A stretch of DNA of 64,000 bases, taken from positions 13,814,001-13,878,000 of the forward strand of contig NC_092563.1 in assembly GCF_037975245.1 (NCBI RefSeq). The letters run 5' to 3'. Origin of the DNA: Apostichopus japonicus. Lineage: Eukaryota > Echinodermata > Holothuroidea > Aspidochirotida > Stichopodidae. The number at the start of each line of letters is the position of its first letter. Position 1 is the stretch's first letter. This document shows positions 43,801-55,956 of this stretch, in pieces. Both the position numbers and the translations under genes were made by a program. Below the pieces are notes generated by a model. The model was not told the DNA's origin and did no database searches. It was given only the letters and a program-made list of their open reading frames with translations.

Positions 43801-46595
43801 GAATGTGTCGGAGATGGTGATAAGCCCACTCTAGGAGCTGGTTGATGCTGGTTAGATCTTTTCCCAGGGCTAATAGTGGCCGAATGCGCACTGTCTCTTC
43901 TTTGAGAGGGTTGAGGAGGACTAGGGGTATCTGGCAGGTGAGTGGTGGCAGGTGAAGGCTGAGGGGAGGTTACAGTGTTGGCGGTTGGCTGATGCTGATG
44001 GACATAGCGAGTGGCTGAAAAGTGATACAAATTGATCAAAGTCAAAAACGATCAGCAGTATAATATGACACTGTTTCAACGAGTTGTGTCATTTGACGTT
44101 CATAGCTATTAACTTTCCTGACTCTAGCCAAACCAAGGATTTCATTCACTGTATACAGTATATATCTCTCTAGTGGGAAAAATGTGAACAACCTGGAGGC
44201 AAGACTCAGCACAACACTGTCCTCTAACTCAGTTACTTTTATCAGAGGGAAAATGTTTCCAAACATTATGATGTCATCAATGCTTTATAAAGTCTGTTGT
44301 TTTTGCATTTCATCACCTAATTACCCACTATCTCAACATTCCCTTTCAATATAGGTTTACCTGATATCACTATGACATACTTTTCCCAAATTGAAAATTG
44401 ACAATTTTTCTTACTTTTTGAAAGAATTTTTTTATAAACAAGTGATATTGCCAAGCCCAAAATTAAAACAGTATAGGGCTTTACTCACAAAACAGCAAAC
44501 ATATCTCTGTTCTCCCAAAAAAACATTTATTTGATGGCAACTTTTCCTTCCTCATTTTGGAACTGTACTCTGACTGAAGCAAATGTCATGAACCAAGAGG
44601 ATATGCTAAAACGATTATATAAAGCAGAAGGCTCTGAAGATGATATACTTCCCAGCCAGTTCATTTCATTAAAGTTGGCTAAAACAATGAAATGAAAGTT
44701 AGTTATCGGAAACCATTTGCAACATGTCTGGTAGATTTGTTGCCTGTAATTCCAAAGATGACAATTTCTTGAAATAAGATAAAAGATATTCCAGATGGAC
44801 ATAAGAAACTTGAACTCTCTATTATAGAACAAAAAAAATTAAAATATTAAAATAGTGACACTTGAAGATTTGCTAATTGTCATCACACTCCTAATATCTT
44901 CATGTCATTCCAGAGAAGGGAGAGTATTTATATGGATATAACTTGTTACTTTGGAATCGCTTGTATTAATCCTGAGCCATACATTTTTTCTGTGGTGTTT
45001 CTGAATGCAGTTTAGTGACAATAGGGACACCAAGCGTGAGGACAATAGTTTTTCTTTTCAGAAGCTAACTTGATACCCAGTAGTAACTAACCATAAGAGA
45101 TACGGTTGTGATGTAATTCCTTCATTCTTAGCAGGTCACTAGCAGCTTTTAAATGATGCTTCACTTTCAGATATTGTCACTAGTTTTAATAAATAATGTA
45201 CGACATAAAAAACTCTCAAGACCAAACATAATTTACTGAACTTGCATAAATGTGAGAAGCCAGCTAATGTGTAAGGTAACAGTTCTGAAGCATCAGACCT
45301 GTATTTATGTTTTAAGTCTTATATTTTATACCGGAAGTTGCTCTTACCTAGTGAACATTGCAGCTCCACTAAACGTTCAGTACATTTCTGAACCAAATTC
45401 ATCATTTTCTGAGATTCTCCAGATATGAGATTACTGGCCTGGTCTCCAGCAGATATTGCTTTAAAAGAATGATAGAATATTTTCATTTTCAAGGGGGAAA
45501 AAAACTTATTGGTGTCACAAAACAGCTTGACATTCTTGTTCAAAATTCAAAACATCTCAATGCAACAATACCTGATCTATGTTTGCCATGAATACATGAG
45601 TATGTTAAATGAAAATTTTTCTGTGGTATTGATATAATAAACAGAAACCTGGGATGGTGATTTTTTATTTAAAAACTAAACTTATAAAATAAGATTTCTT
45701 AATTATTTAATCAATTTGGTGATCTTTTTATTAATAATGATAATTACTGCCAATTAATGTACTTGCTTGAACAATTCCATGTGAAATAAATGGTTATGCA
45801 AAGTTAGTTCTGTTTCTCTATTGACTTCAGTGATTTAAGAAAAGAAAAGAAAAATTAAAGTAATCTACTTAATTTCACAATTTTAATAATTCTTGCCCAT
45901 TATAACTTACTTTTCATCTTGGCTTCCTCACATAATGATCCTGATATAAACTGAAGACAGCTGAGATATTCAATATACGCTTCCTAGAATAAATAAAATA
46001 TCAATGTTTACAATGAGTAGATTGTATTTCCATGGAAAAATCTTTAATATATGTGAAAAGGCAATTTGCACAAGTTTTTCTTAATATAAAAATCAACTTC
46101 ATATTTATGGTACAGTACTATTACTGTAAGGTATCATATAGAGCTATTTGGAGACTCTACCTGACCTGAAGATTCTACCCAGTATGTTAAAGGTTATCAG
46201 TATATCCACCCCTTCCAAGAAAAGAAATTGTGTGGTAAAAATTCTTAGAATTGATCAAAAGTACTTTCTCAGATGTTGACCTTCCAAATAAATATTTTTA
46301 AATGGCTCAATTGTTCCCTAAAATGTCTAGATGAGGGGAAATGCCTTAAGGCTGGTTAGAAAACAGATGTTAGTGATCATATTTTGACATCAAATATGGG
46401 AAATGTTACTGATAACCTTTACCTAGTACTGTCACATCGTGCTATCATTTTGCTAGAATATCCTACAGTTCTTTGATCTTACAATGATAGTTACACAATC
46501 ATTACCTGGTTTTGGCCCTTTTCATCAAGCTTCATAGCCTTGACAAAACATTTCATGGCCCCTTTAAGATTCAGTGTTTGAGCTGCAGATGCCAT
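31773..46595 (-). CDS. VPS9D1: VPS9 domain-containing protein 1
   Basis: Fourteen coding exons, in transcript order: 46506-46595, 45911-45983, 45348-45458, 43777-44014, 42033-42144, 41240-41302, 40947-41087, 39856-40081, 38345-39064, 37870-37999, 36325-36539, 33006-33081, 32591-32695 and 31773-31854. They encode 793 residues (human about 630). Residues 1-95 form an MIT-like helical region ([30 protein letters not shown]). A Pro/Ser-rich linker follows, then a coiled coil with YVQILEYE, then a large acidic 240-residue segment from the 720-base exon. Residues about 600-793 are the VPS9 domain ([48 protein letters not shown]). VPS9 domains activate Rab5-family GTPases on endosomes; for this protein that is inferred from family. 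All junctions are GT-AG and phase-consistent. The start was chosen by similarity to the human N-terminus; no in-frame stop was noticed just upstream, so a longer N-terminus is possible. Confidence 0.92.
33241..33286 (-). ncRNA. Decayed hammerhead-like motif (copy D)
   Basis: The minus strand has GCCT...AGGC arms, a TGCTA loop and GAAAGGTC where copy A has GAAACGTC. The CTGAAGA core is disrupted to CTATGAAGA and stem II is partly unpaired. The flank TACACAGGCTTTT resembles the tail of copies A and B. It lies in a VPS9D1 intron next to the 23-bp minisatellite. Confidence 0.4.
33361..34950. repeat. ~1.6-kb minisatellite, 23-bp unit
   Basis: About 70 copies of TTAGCTATAGCTCAAGTATA-type units (period mostly 23 bp, with 17-31-bp variants) fill half of one VPS9D1 intron. 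The units contain the palindrome AGCTATAGCT. Higher-order repeats are visible, such as the block with TTAACTTATGCTCAAGTTTA near 33480, 33530, 33760 and 34730. Confidence 0.96.
37243..37343. repeat. 14-bp minisatellite AACACACTAAAGTG
   Basis: About five exact tandem units plus diverged units on the left, in the VPS9D1 intron between the exons at 36325-36539 and 37870-37999. Confidence 0.93.
40073..40545. repeat. Local tandem duplication over a VPS9D1 splice acceptor
   Basis: AATCCATAGCTTTGTG begins at 40073 and again exactly 200 bases on, at 40273. Similarity continues through GCAAAATACACATAAAGAGA to GAGCCTAATGACTATGATAT. The second copy has an ~80-base insertion near 40386-40465. The first copy includes the acceptor of exon 39856-40081; the second carries a decoy of that acceptor in the intron. 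Confidence 0.88.
40601..40672 (-). tRNA. tRNA-like gene, anticodon read as AUA (Tyr?)
   Basis: The 72-base minus-strand sequence folds as a cloverleaf. The acceptor is GCGTCCA with TGGAGGC (one G-G mismatch). An A-box-like TAGCCTAGTTTGTTAGG is present. The anticodon arm is TCCGC/GCGGG with loop GTATAAA, and the T arm is a perfect CCGGG-TTCGAAT-CCCGG containing a consensus B box. The loop places ATA at the anticodon, a UAU (Tyr) reader; GTA would be usual. The D stem is weak. It could be a working tRNA, a pseudogene or a tRNA-derived SINE head. It lies in a VPS9D1 intron, same strand. Confidence 0.6.
41490..41833 (+). mobile_element. Hammerhead-bearing repeat, copy B (longest)
   Basis: A pyrimidine-rich block (41490-41650) is followed by ACCTGTCTGTATTCTGTGAG, the hammerhead-like motif (41729-41768) and the ACACAGGCTCTCTAGTGGAT tail. 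At ~345 bp it matches copy C over its left part and copy A over its right. It lies antisense inside the VPS9D1 intron between exons 41240-41302 and 42033-42144. Confidence 0.75.
41729..41768 (+). ncRNA. Hammerhead ribozyme motif with mutated core (copy B)
   Basis: Stem I (GCCT/AGGC), stem II (GATCC/GGATC, loop TGCTA) and GAAACGT are intact. The core CTGAAGA has become TTGAAGA (41733), and the cleavage base is A (41763), not C. Loss of core C3 is expected to abolish cleavage. Confidence 0.6.
43184..43546. mobile_element. MITE with TTAA ends, copy 1
   Basis: It starts TTTAAAGGCATTGAAGAC and ends GTCTTCACACCCTTTAAA, an imperfect terminal inverted repeat flanked by TTAA. It is a direct, same-orientation copy of the repeat at 48511-48866, sharing ACCTGAGATGTCCATCGCTG and GGGATCGATGGTGGTGTCTA. 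It has no coding capacity and lies in a VPS9D1 intron. Confidence 0.75.
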
Positions 46596-47870
46596 TGTGA
46601 GAAAACCCACATCAATACCAGGGTTTCTGTGGTAGCAATACTACTTGAGGATGATATGGTACCTGTAATAAATGACCTGTAAAAATCAATATATACTTTA
46701 GGATAAGGCTAGGTCTGACTTGTAAAGTGGTGTGCTTTTGATGTTGCTATGTTTAGGTGTTGGCCAAGTTGGGAGCAATGTTCTTTTTATTTAGTGATCC
46801 ATAACCTGATTTAATTAATCCATAACACACAGTTAGAAATAGGCCTACAGTACTGTTAATGCCAAAAGATTGTAAATTTGACTTTATACAAAAGCACCAA
46901 TAAGAATTGATTACTATATCAGTAAAGTGGCTATGTATTAAATTTTCATACAGTCAGCAATTATGATGGTAGGCCTATGCTACTGTTGCCATACTAAAAA
47001 CAAAAGCACAAATTATAAATGTTCTTTTAAATAGTTTGTGGTAAAAGCTTGGAGATCCGTTTGATTTTGCTTTTAGTTTTATGCATCAGCTATGCAATTC
47101 AATTGTGTTTTGATCAGATTATGCCAGAAATACATTAGGCCTACAGTAATTTAGATTTGAACTTACAGCAACAGTTGGAATTCATTACTAGCCTTTATAA
47201 AATTATAGTGCCTAGGCTAGGCCTATATACACTATATTGTAATTAGGTTGCAAGTGAAATTTGTACATGCATCATAAATTGCTGTAATATTCCAGTATAT
47301 ACAGATCGACTGCAACTATTTGAATTTAAGAGCCGAGCGCTATCGCTGTATTGCTGCGACGTTTTGGACGAGAAACGTAAATACTACCCATCTACTTGCT
47401 GGTGCTACAGTAGGCCAACACTACATCATATTTAATTTCACAAGTTCGTGGAACTACTACGAGTCAAACTTTGATTGCACCTCGTAATGTAGCACAGCGT
47501 AATCTAACACAGGCTACCTTTGGAAACTTGTGACTTCACTTTCATGGGTCTTACTATAAGTCACCGGAATATCTTCATATAAACACAATAGAAACATCCA
47601 TTTAGCGCATAAATACATCAACTTGATCGAGGAATTGAGCGAATTTGATGTTTTTTCTACGAAGGAGAATTTGGGTGCACAGCGGTAAGTTTGGCTTTAC
47701 TCGATCACTCGTGGTATGATATCGGTATTATTATGTAACTGTGGTCCTGGATAACAGATACTGTGTGAATGTTTATGGCCTAGGCCTACAGTACGTCGAA
47801 GAAAAGCAACCGCAGACCTACTACAGAAAAGCCATTGGAATACTACCAGGACACGAACATTGTCATCATC
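46596..47870. promoter_or_regulatory. Divergent promoter region of VPS9D1 and NDUFV2
   Basis: The two start codons lie 1275 bases apart in head-to-head orientation, so both promoters and 5' UTRs must lie here, possibly shared. A CG-containing stretch (about 47325-47390) is a likely core. TAGGCCTA words are frequent (46842, 46971, 47138, 47217). 5' UTR exons cannot be fixed from sequence alone. Confidence 0.55.
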
Positions 47871-50800
47871 ATGATGTCGTTGGCTGGAAGACGAGTGTGC
47901 TCTCAATTGGTAAGCAAGCCTACTCATGTAACTTTCTAATGTTCTTAATTAAGGGTTTTGGCTAGGCCCAGCCTGCAATGCAGTATATATATATGATAGG
48001 ATACATATACACATACTGTAGGCGTATGCCTAGGCCTGCACTACACATATTTTCATTGCTTGTCAGATTTCGAGAAGGTTGCTTATGTGAACAGTACGTA
48101 CGATATTGATTATTGTTTGCCATACACTGTTCGCAAGTCAGTCAGTTAACATATAAGTGCTGTGGTAGATGTTATCTGACAGGTAAAGCTTGCACTTGTA
48201 GACTTTTCCATGCCTGCAGTGGAGTCCAGCACTGCAGGTCCGATTCCAGCCAGTCCAAGTCTAACGAAAGCTGAATCTTAGGTTAATCTGAGCCCAGTGC
48301 ACATTGAGTCTAAGTCTGAGCCTGTGTCCAGGCTGTGAACTATACACACTACCTCAAATTCCTGTGTAGCTTGTATTGTTTCCATCAGTAGTTCATACTG
48401 TATATCAATTTGTCCAATAATATACATGTATACATGAAGATTCTGTACTTTAGTTTATATACCAAAGAATCTTGTAGCAGAAATCAATTAAAAAATTGGC
48501 TTCACTGAGATTAAAGGCATTGAAGACCGGCCCCAAACTGTGTGCGGCGCTCTGCAAAAGTTAACTTTCCGTTGCTTGCAAATGACATTTTCTGCTTGTC
48601 GCTACAAACTGCAGATACAGTAGTAATGAAACGAGATACATTGTTTTTAGCTGGACCTGAGATGTCCATCGCTGTATCATTTATACACTGTGCTGTGGGT
48701 ATTGACCGCAGCTGTATGTACTGAATGTACACTAGTGTCTAATTACCAAAGGTAACAAGCTGTGTGCGTATTTTCTGGGATCGATGGTGGTGTCTAATAC
48801 TTCTGTTACACCTCATACGAAACTAGGTCAGATTACCGGCATTAGACTTTTCTTCAAACCCTTTAATCCCTAAAGTGGAAGATGTATTCACAAAAAACTT
48901 AAAATAATGATCAAAGAGTGAACTAAACAATATATCTTCCAATGGAAAAAAAATTGATGGACTAGCCTGGACTCAGTCTCAAGTCCAAGTCCAGGGCAAC
49001 CCAATGAGACAAATTTGAGTCCAAGGCTGACTCAAGTACTACAGTGCTCTCTACTTTTTTTTTTTCATTTAACAATTCTTAATCATTGTGGAATAATTAC
49101 TTGGAAGTTGAAGCCACTTGGAAGAAGGCTAGCCTAGGCCTTGGCTAGATACCTGGCTGAATTGGACTTAATTTTTCACTGAAACTCCAATAGGCTACAT
49201 GTTTATAACAATATGCTGACTTCAAACCCTAGGTATTTTGCAGGGATCATTTTTGGAGTTGTGTGGTATTTTGAGTTTGCTACCAACATAGCACAAGTAA
49301 GGCCATAAGTTAGGCCTCAATCAAGTTACAATAGGCTCAACTAGAGGATGGACATATAGTGAAAGAAGAAAAAACATCAGCAAAATTTGCTGTTACTCAC
49401 TGCCCTCTAGCAGTTGATCAGTGGTTGACTGGAAATGTGCAGTTAGGAAAAATCATTTATGTCCGGACTGAACTTTTGATGGTATGGAACGAGTAAGCTA
49501 TGGATGATCACAAAATACCCTGGAATAAAAATAAAAAGGGCTTGAGGAATGTTTGGTTGCTAAGATTAGTTAAGAATATTTCATCTTGATAGTTTCAATG
49601 TTATTTAATATCTATTATCTATTTAGGTTTGTAGGTCAAGCTATATGTATATGTGGTTAATTTCTCTGACTTGTGGGTATCTAGCACATTTGCTCAAAAC
49701 TAATTATTTTGAAAACAAATTGGTCACAGTAAATCATGATCTTCCAGTGATAGAATAGCGGTGCAGGTTCAGGTTGTATGTCTTATTTCATTATTTGAAC
49801 AAAGCTGATCAAACATTTACATGATATTCAAGATTTTAAATCAAATTGGTCAGTAAAGTCCTCCCTTTTAAGTCTACCTCCCCCATCCCATCCCATCCAA
49901 CCCATCCCATCATTGGTAGTCATCCCTTTAATTTGTATTCATTCTTCTTCATTTTACAGGCTAGGCAGTTAAGGAACTTCCATGGCTCACCAGCTGTTGC
50001 ATCTGAACAGCTTGTTGTGGTAAGCACTTGCAGACTTTATTTTGATTTGTGACAATTATCCTGGAGCACGAAAAATGACTAATTCAATTACTTTAATGAA
50101 ACCATTTATCACCATAGTTATGGAGAATAATTTAATTGTTTGTTTTGTGAATGATTGCAGGGATAAAGCAGATATGGACTGGAGAAAGCACAACACGCAG
50201 GGGACTTGAAATAGATATATTTGAATGTCAGTCCATATTATAGCATGATGTGGTAAATGAAAGTATGCGCTCACTCACTCTACTTAGCAGTGTATACAGA
50301 AGCAGCAAAAGAGGGGGAGGGGGGAGTAGGGGTGGAAAAATAAAGAGCAGAGCAGTATGCCTTATGCAGATGAGATTTGTTACTATTTGCTGTTGTGCTG
50401 TTATGAGTATAGGCAATGATGTGTATGGTTAATAGTTATTTCTTTAAGGTCTGTATAGTACCCAAGCCTCCCAAGGTATAGTACAGTATGTTGACTAATT
50501 GCATAAGTTTCACGTTTAGTTATAATTGAAGACGAGGTATTCCTCTTCTAAGGTATCAGTTGGTCAAATTTGATTGCCTAGAATTGTTCAGTTTTACATC
50601 AGCAATGAAAACTTTGAGGCTGTTGTAGTTTTCAAGCATTGTGCACATGAATAATGATCCTATGGAAGATAAATTACACATCCCTTGCAATATATTGACA
50701 ATTTGGCCATTTTATGTCATTAATTCTCTGTTTTCTTTTTTGTTTTCAGCATAAAGACACACCAGAGAACAATCCCAACACACCTTTTGAATTTTCACCA

Positions 50801-53800
50801 GAGAACATGAAGGTAAAGAAAGCATTTTTGCATTAATTCAAATAGAATCTTACTGAATGCTAAATTCACAACTTTTGATTATTAATATTATTGTCATTGA
50901 CATGCATACATCATTCTTGGTGTACATAGGGTCTCACCCTTCCAGTACAGTACTTGTGGTATGCCATGAGACCAACTCTAAAGTAGATGGTTGTGTCTGA
51001 TGTGTAAGTCCAACCATCAAACACTTGTAATAAACAGAAACTGACCTTTAGTTGGACCAGATGTGTACTAATCTCTTGAGAAATTCAGATACATTTTGAA
51101 ACAAAAATCAAGACTTTACTAATCCTATGGTACTTTTGTACAGAGCTACTTAGCCCAGCATACTTTCGCATAAGAATTTAGGCTGAAACAATCTTATTTA
51201 ATTTGAATCGTCTTTTTCAAAGGTAATGACACCACTTGGAAAAGGAAAAGTTAAGTTCACCACAAGCGTTTCATTAGTATTAAACACTGGTGAACTTGGT
51301 GAGAAATGGAGTAATGTTACAAATTGCAGTCGGCTCCTTATTTAAAAGTGAAATTGTTGCGTGCAATTTTCTACTTGTTTCTGAAAGACTCTGTTTCATT
51401 CTTCATCTTCTCTTCATTCAGAGGGTGAAGGATATCATCGCTATTTATCCGATCGGTCACGAAGCTGCGGCGGTGATCCCCGTTCTTGATCTGGCTCAGA
51501 GACAAGAAGGCTGGGTCTCTCTCACTGCCATGAACAAAGTGGCAGAGATCCTTCAGATGCCAAAGATGAGGGTCTACGAAGTGGCAACTTTTTACACAAT
51601 GTTTAACAGGTACGATGGTTGACTAAATGTTGCTCGTTTGAATATACATTGAAGCTTATGGGTTGGTGTTGCAGGGCTGCTTTTTGAGAATTTGTTGGTC
51701 TGGAGTCGGGGGAGGAGAAGGGGGTGAAATATCTGACAAATATTATCAAGTTGAACTCACTTAGCATAACCAGTGGGATGAACTAGTTTTGCATCAAAAG
51801 CTAAAAAATTAGTCAACCAGAGTGACCATTTGTTATGCATAAGTTTTGCTGAACAATCAACTGTTTTACATAGCTAATGAGAAAAGCCAATCTTCTGTTG
51901 GGACATCAAGCAAAATTCCCAAATCTACCAAATAGTTTGTCAGATCTGTTTTTTTGTGAGGGTTAGTGCTAGGTTGGCTAGTCATGACCCTTCAATCTAA
52001 CTTCTGCAGTGTTAGTTCTCTTTGAGAGATACTGTACCAAAAGGGCTGGTCATTGATCTCATCTAGGTTAGTTTTGGGGTTTCAAATATGAATGTGTGTA
52101 GATCCCAGAACACATAGCCATTGGATGCTAACATTTGGTCTACTGCATGACTCAGTGTCCTGCTTTGTGTGCATAATTTAGTTTACACCCCAGATGAATA
52201 TTCAGTTTGTATCAATCAATCCCAATCTGTGATGGATTCTTATTTCCTTCATTTATCAAACTCAAGAGTAGCAGTCATGTTGACATTTATAAGTGGATAT
52301 TTGTGTGAACAATTCAATTTACACCCCAGATAGTTGATGAATTTTAATTTTGTATAAACCAATCACAATCTGTGATGGACACTTTATTTCCTCTATTTGT
52401 CAGAAAAATTAATATCCAATGCAGAATGTTGACATTTATTAGTGGATATTTTACTTCTCAGGTGGAATTAGCACAAAAAAACACAACATATTTTTGGAGA
52501 AGTTATGGAAGGTTGAGTTTACTAATAAGCCATGAGGGAGAGGAACTGGCTTCTTAATTGTTGTGTGATGAAAATGGAAGGAGGTGAGGAGTGACTGTGG
52601 GATTATTGTACCTGGGGAGAGGATGGAACAAAAAGAGATGATATTTTGCTGTTCTGGTGAACATGAGATTTAAATGGTTAAAATTAATAAAGGTTTAGGA
52701 ATGTCCAGAAAGTGTTATGTGTTAATTTATTTTCTTGCTCTGATCCATATACCTTTCCAGGGAACCGGTCGGTAAATATCACGTTCAGATATGTACAACT
52801 ACCCCCTGCATGCTGCGAGGGTCAGACAGCATTAAGGACACACTCATCAGGAAATTAGGTTGGTTAATTTGCATAGTAATTATTGTTTGCATTTTTTGAT
52901 GCATTTTACATTACAAATGGAATCAAAAGGAAAACAATGTTTGTGTTTGTATTTCTGAGTGTGATGTGATTTGGCTTGTAAAAATGATAACTTACAAGCT
53001 CCATGATTGAACTTCATACTGTAGACCTAGGTCCACAAATAGGGAGTAGAGGAAGGGAGTTTCACATAGTAGACTATCTATTTTGTGAATATTTGGCAGA
53101 TTTATTACAACCTGGTAGGGCCACATTCAATAATTCCAAGATTAGCCCAAATAATTTTTGAATAAAATTGTACTTTAGACTGATCATGTGATCTGATAAA
53201 AAAATGCCTATTGCATTTTACATTTAAAAAGCATGAATGGAGATATCATGAATAATTGAGATGCAGCCTCTGCCTATTACACAGAATATTAAGAAAATAT
53301 ATCTTGTTTTATTTTTTATGTTTTCTGTGGAAACAATCTGACATTTCTGATCTTTTCATATTTCAGGAATCAAAGTAGGTGAGACCACCAAAGATAAATT
53401 GTTTACATTATCGGAGGTGGAGTGTTTAGGAGCCTGCGTCAATGCTCCCATGGTACAGATCAACGACTTCTACTATGAGGACCTGGAGGTCAAGGACATG
53501 GAAGAGATTTTAGATGACTTAAAAGCTGGCAAAAAACCAAAACCAGGCCCAAGGTAACTTAGAATGACAGTTAGATAGTTCATGGCTTAAAACGCTGGTA
53601 TGATAAAAAAAAAAGAAACAGGCCTAAGGTAACGTTAAACCACAATTGAAGTTAACTGAAGTTTTAGGAGTGGTTAGTGTGTACTATATCAAGAGGGATA
53701 TGCAATAGATTTCAATACTTCAGTTGATGGGTTAGATTACTATTGCATGAAATGAATTTATGTTCAATATGTAATTGAAATTTTTTGGTGATAGTTGCAA

Positions 53801-54119
53801 GAATAAGGTAGTCTTATTGCTTTTCCTTCAGACCACTCAGTTAAGTATTACAATTTTTTTCTTTGAATGTGTTCCCAACAGGTTTCTTCCTTTGTTACCT
53901 TCTTTTGTGATATTGGGCTTTTTTCCTTGATACTCTCATATATAGTTCATGTTGCAGTATTATAAATTTTATTCCATATTGATAAACGAGGTCATAATTA
54001 AAGTGCATCTCGTTTTCTTTCTTAGGAGTGGGCGTTTCGCTTCCGAACCGCTAGGTGGACTGACGTCATTAACAGAGGCACCGAAACCTCCAGAGTTTGG
54101 TGTCCGAGATGACTTGTGA
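47871..54119 (+). CDS. NDUFV2: NADH dehydrogenase flavoprotein 2, 24-kDa subunit of complex I
   Basis: Seven coding exons: 47871-47909, 49960-50019, 50750-50812, 51422-51609, 52761-52858, 53367-53553 and 54026-54119. They encode 242 residues (human 249). This subunit sits in the N-module of mitochondrial complex I beside NDUFV1 and carries the [2Fe-2S] cluster N1a. The four cluster cysteines are visible as CTTTPC (C-x4-C) and CLGAC (C-x3-C). Other hallmarks are [48 protein letters not shown] and [15 protein letters not shown]. The first two exons give a basic, Ser/Ala-rich presequence ([10 protein letters not shown]...) suited to mitochondrial import. All junctions are GT-AG and phase-consistent. 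A likely AATAAA is at 54698-54703. The gene is head-to-head with VPS9D1 and tail-to-tail with METTL3. Confidence 0.98.
48511..48866. mobile_element. MITE with TTAA ends, copy 2
   Basis: Starts TTAAAGGCATTGAAGAC and ends TCTTCAAACCCTTTAA. It is a second copy of the repeat at 43184-43546, in NDUFV2 intron 1. Similarity stops at the TTAA-containing ends in both copies, as expected for independent insertions. Confidence 0.75.
52185..52450. repeat. Tandem duplication in NDUFV2 intron 4
   Basis: About 52185-52310 and 52311-52450 are diverged direct copies sharing TTTACACCCCAGAT, CAATCTGTGATGGA and TGTTGACATTTAT.AGTGGATATT. Confidence 0.8.
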
Positions 54120-55956
54120 TGAACCGTATAGTATCAGTAGAGCTGTATTAGGAGAGGTTACTTGTGACAAAACCTTTCAGAAGTGCAGATGTTATTTATA
54201 CCATTTTCATGGTAGCAGAGACTTTGTTTTTGAAAGATATCTGGATTGGAATTGATTTAATAAGGATCCTAATTGAGAGTTGGTTATCTTTGTGGACATT
54301 TATTTTATTTCCAGAGGTGTTTTGCAGTTTAATGGGTTTTCTTTGCATTGATGAAGACCACCCAAGTTTCACATATATGGCAGGAAAGATAATGTCAAAG
54401 GGTTGTATATTGAAGCTGCTCTCATTTCCAGTAATCAATCTCGTAGAGGAAGAATTGCAAAATAACAGACAAGTGCATGTCTTAAACACAGAGAAATAAT
54501 GATATAGATTGGAATATCTGTGCACACAGGTGTGATGTGTTTTGTGTGTCACATATACCTCTATACATGTTGGCTGTGGGACTTATACAAGTGACATGTT
54601 CTAAAATGTTTATGTTGAATGATGGTATCATCTCTCCCCCAGTTTGAAAGAAACCCTGGTCCTATGGTTGCACGTTGCAAGAAATTCTCTGACTTGAAAT
54701 AAAAGTACCAATTCTTTAACAATTTTGTGTTGTATGTTTTATAGAGTTGACTCCTCATCTAAAATTGTTCTGACCAAAGTGAATATTCTAATATTGTGTG
54801 ACATAGTACACTATACTCCTTGCACGAGCTATCTCTGTACAGGGCCCAGATACTTCTGACACTGAATAAAGCCAAAACGAAAATTAGGTACTAAAAAAAT
54901 CATTTTATTTTATCAAAACGGCACCATAGGTGACATAGAGACAACTTTTCCAATTGAGATGTCTTTACATATAACAAGTCAAATGAAGACAGCAACATTA
55001 ATGTGCATGAATATTACATAACATGACATGAGCTCGGGATGATTACATGTCTTTACCACTGTTGCAATCAACTCCCAGAAATGGAATCTGGAAAATATCA
55101 CTTTGGCAGAAATTTGAGCAATTATGATTGCATACAGCCTAAAGAATTTATGATAATGTACCTTGAATTGCATTCTATTAAATTAAGTTGACCAACATTA
55201 GGAACATTGCATCAGACAACTTCATTTTATTGTGGAATTCAAAGATATTGGATAGGATAAAAGAACTCGCTGGTAGAGTAGTCAAACTCTCATAACCACA
55301 CAGAAATAATGAGACTCAGAGGTAACTAGTTATCTGTGACAAGACATGGTTTTAAGAAACACATAATTACAAAACTATGATAAATGTAGATCAAAGCCGG
55401 TCATTTTGTTAATCACAGTGGTAATAGTATTAATAATCATCAACAAAAATGGATTAGGGTTTGAAAAGTCATTTTGGTTTCCTTGGAAACCAGTGTCTCT
55501 TTCAAAATGGCTTCCATCATTTTGGGTTGAGCTTTGGACCATCCCTTGTCTCACTTTTGATTTACATGAGAACACCTCATCACAAATATCTCACACAAAG
55601 ACAACACTCCATCTCATACAAAGACATTACTATATATCAGAAAAAGCTAAAGACATTACAAAAATAAACCCTGGGTATCATACTCTATTTTCTTTTTGTG
55701 AGTTCTTAGGAATCATGAGTGGCTTTAACAAAACATCAGGAGTCACCGGCAAAGGATGAGCATGTAAACAATACAGGACCAAAGCACCAATAAATGACGG
55801 TGAAAGTTGTATGCATTATTCATGATCCTCACTACACTGCCTAATCCCAAGTAGGTGCACATTACTTCCAGGTAACCATGCAACAGTCCATTTGATTTCT
55901 AAATAAGGTCCTTGCAGATCACTTCCTCTCCTTCTGATACAGTAATTCTCTCATTT
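54120..55956. terminator. Convergent 3' region of NDUFV2 and METTL3
   Basis: NDUFV2 (plus) and METTL3 (minus) end tail-to-tail 1837 bases apart. Candidate signals are AATAAA at 54698-54703 for NDUFV2 and TTTATT at 54904-54909 (AATAAA on the minus strand) for METTL3. If both are used, the two 3' UTRs come within about 200 bases without overlapping. The open frames at 54164-54552 and 55375-55759 have no domain support. Confidence 0.5.

Noticed and set aside
54164-54552. 111- and 118-residue frames after NDUFV2
   Set aside because: They overlap each other on opposite strands in the NDUFV2 3' UTR region and match no known protein.
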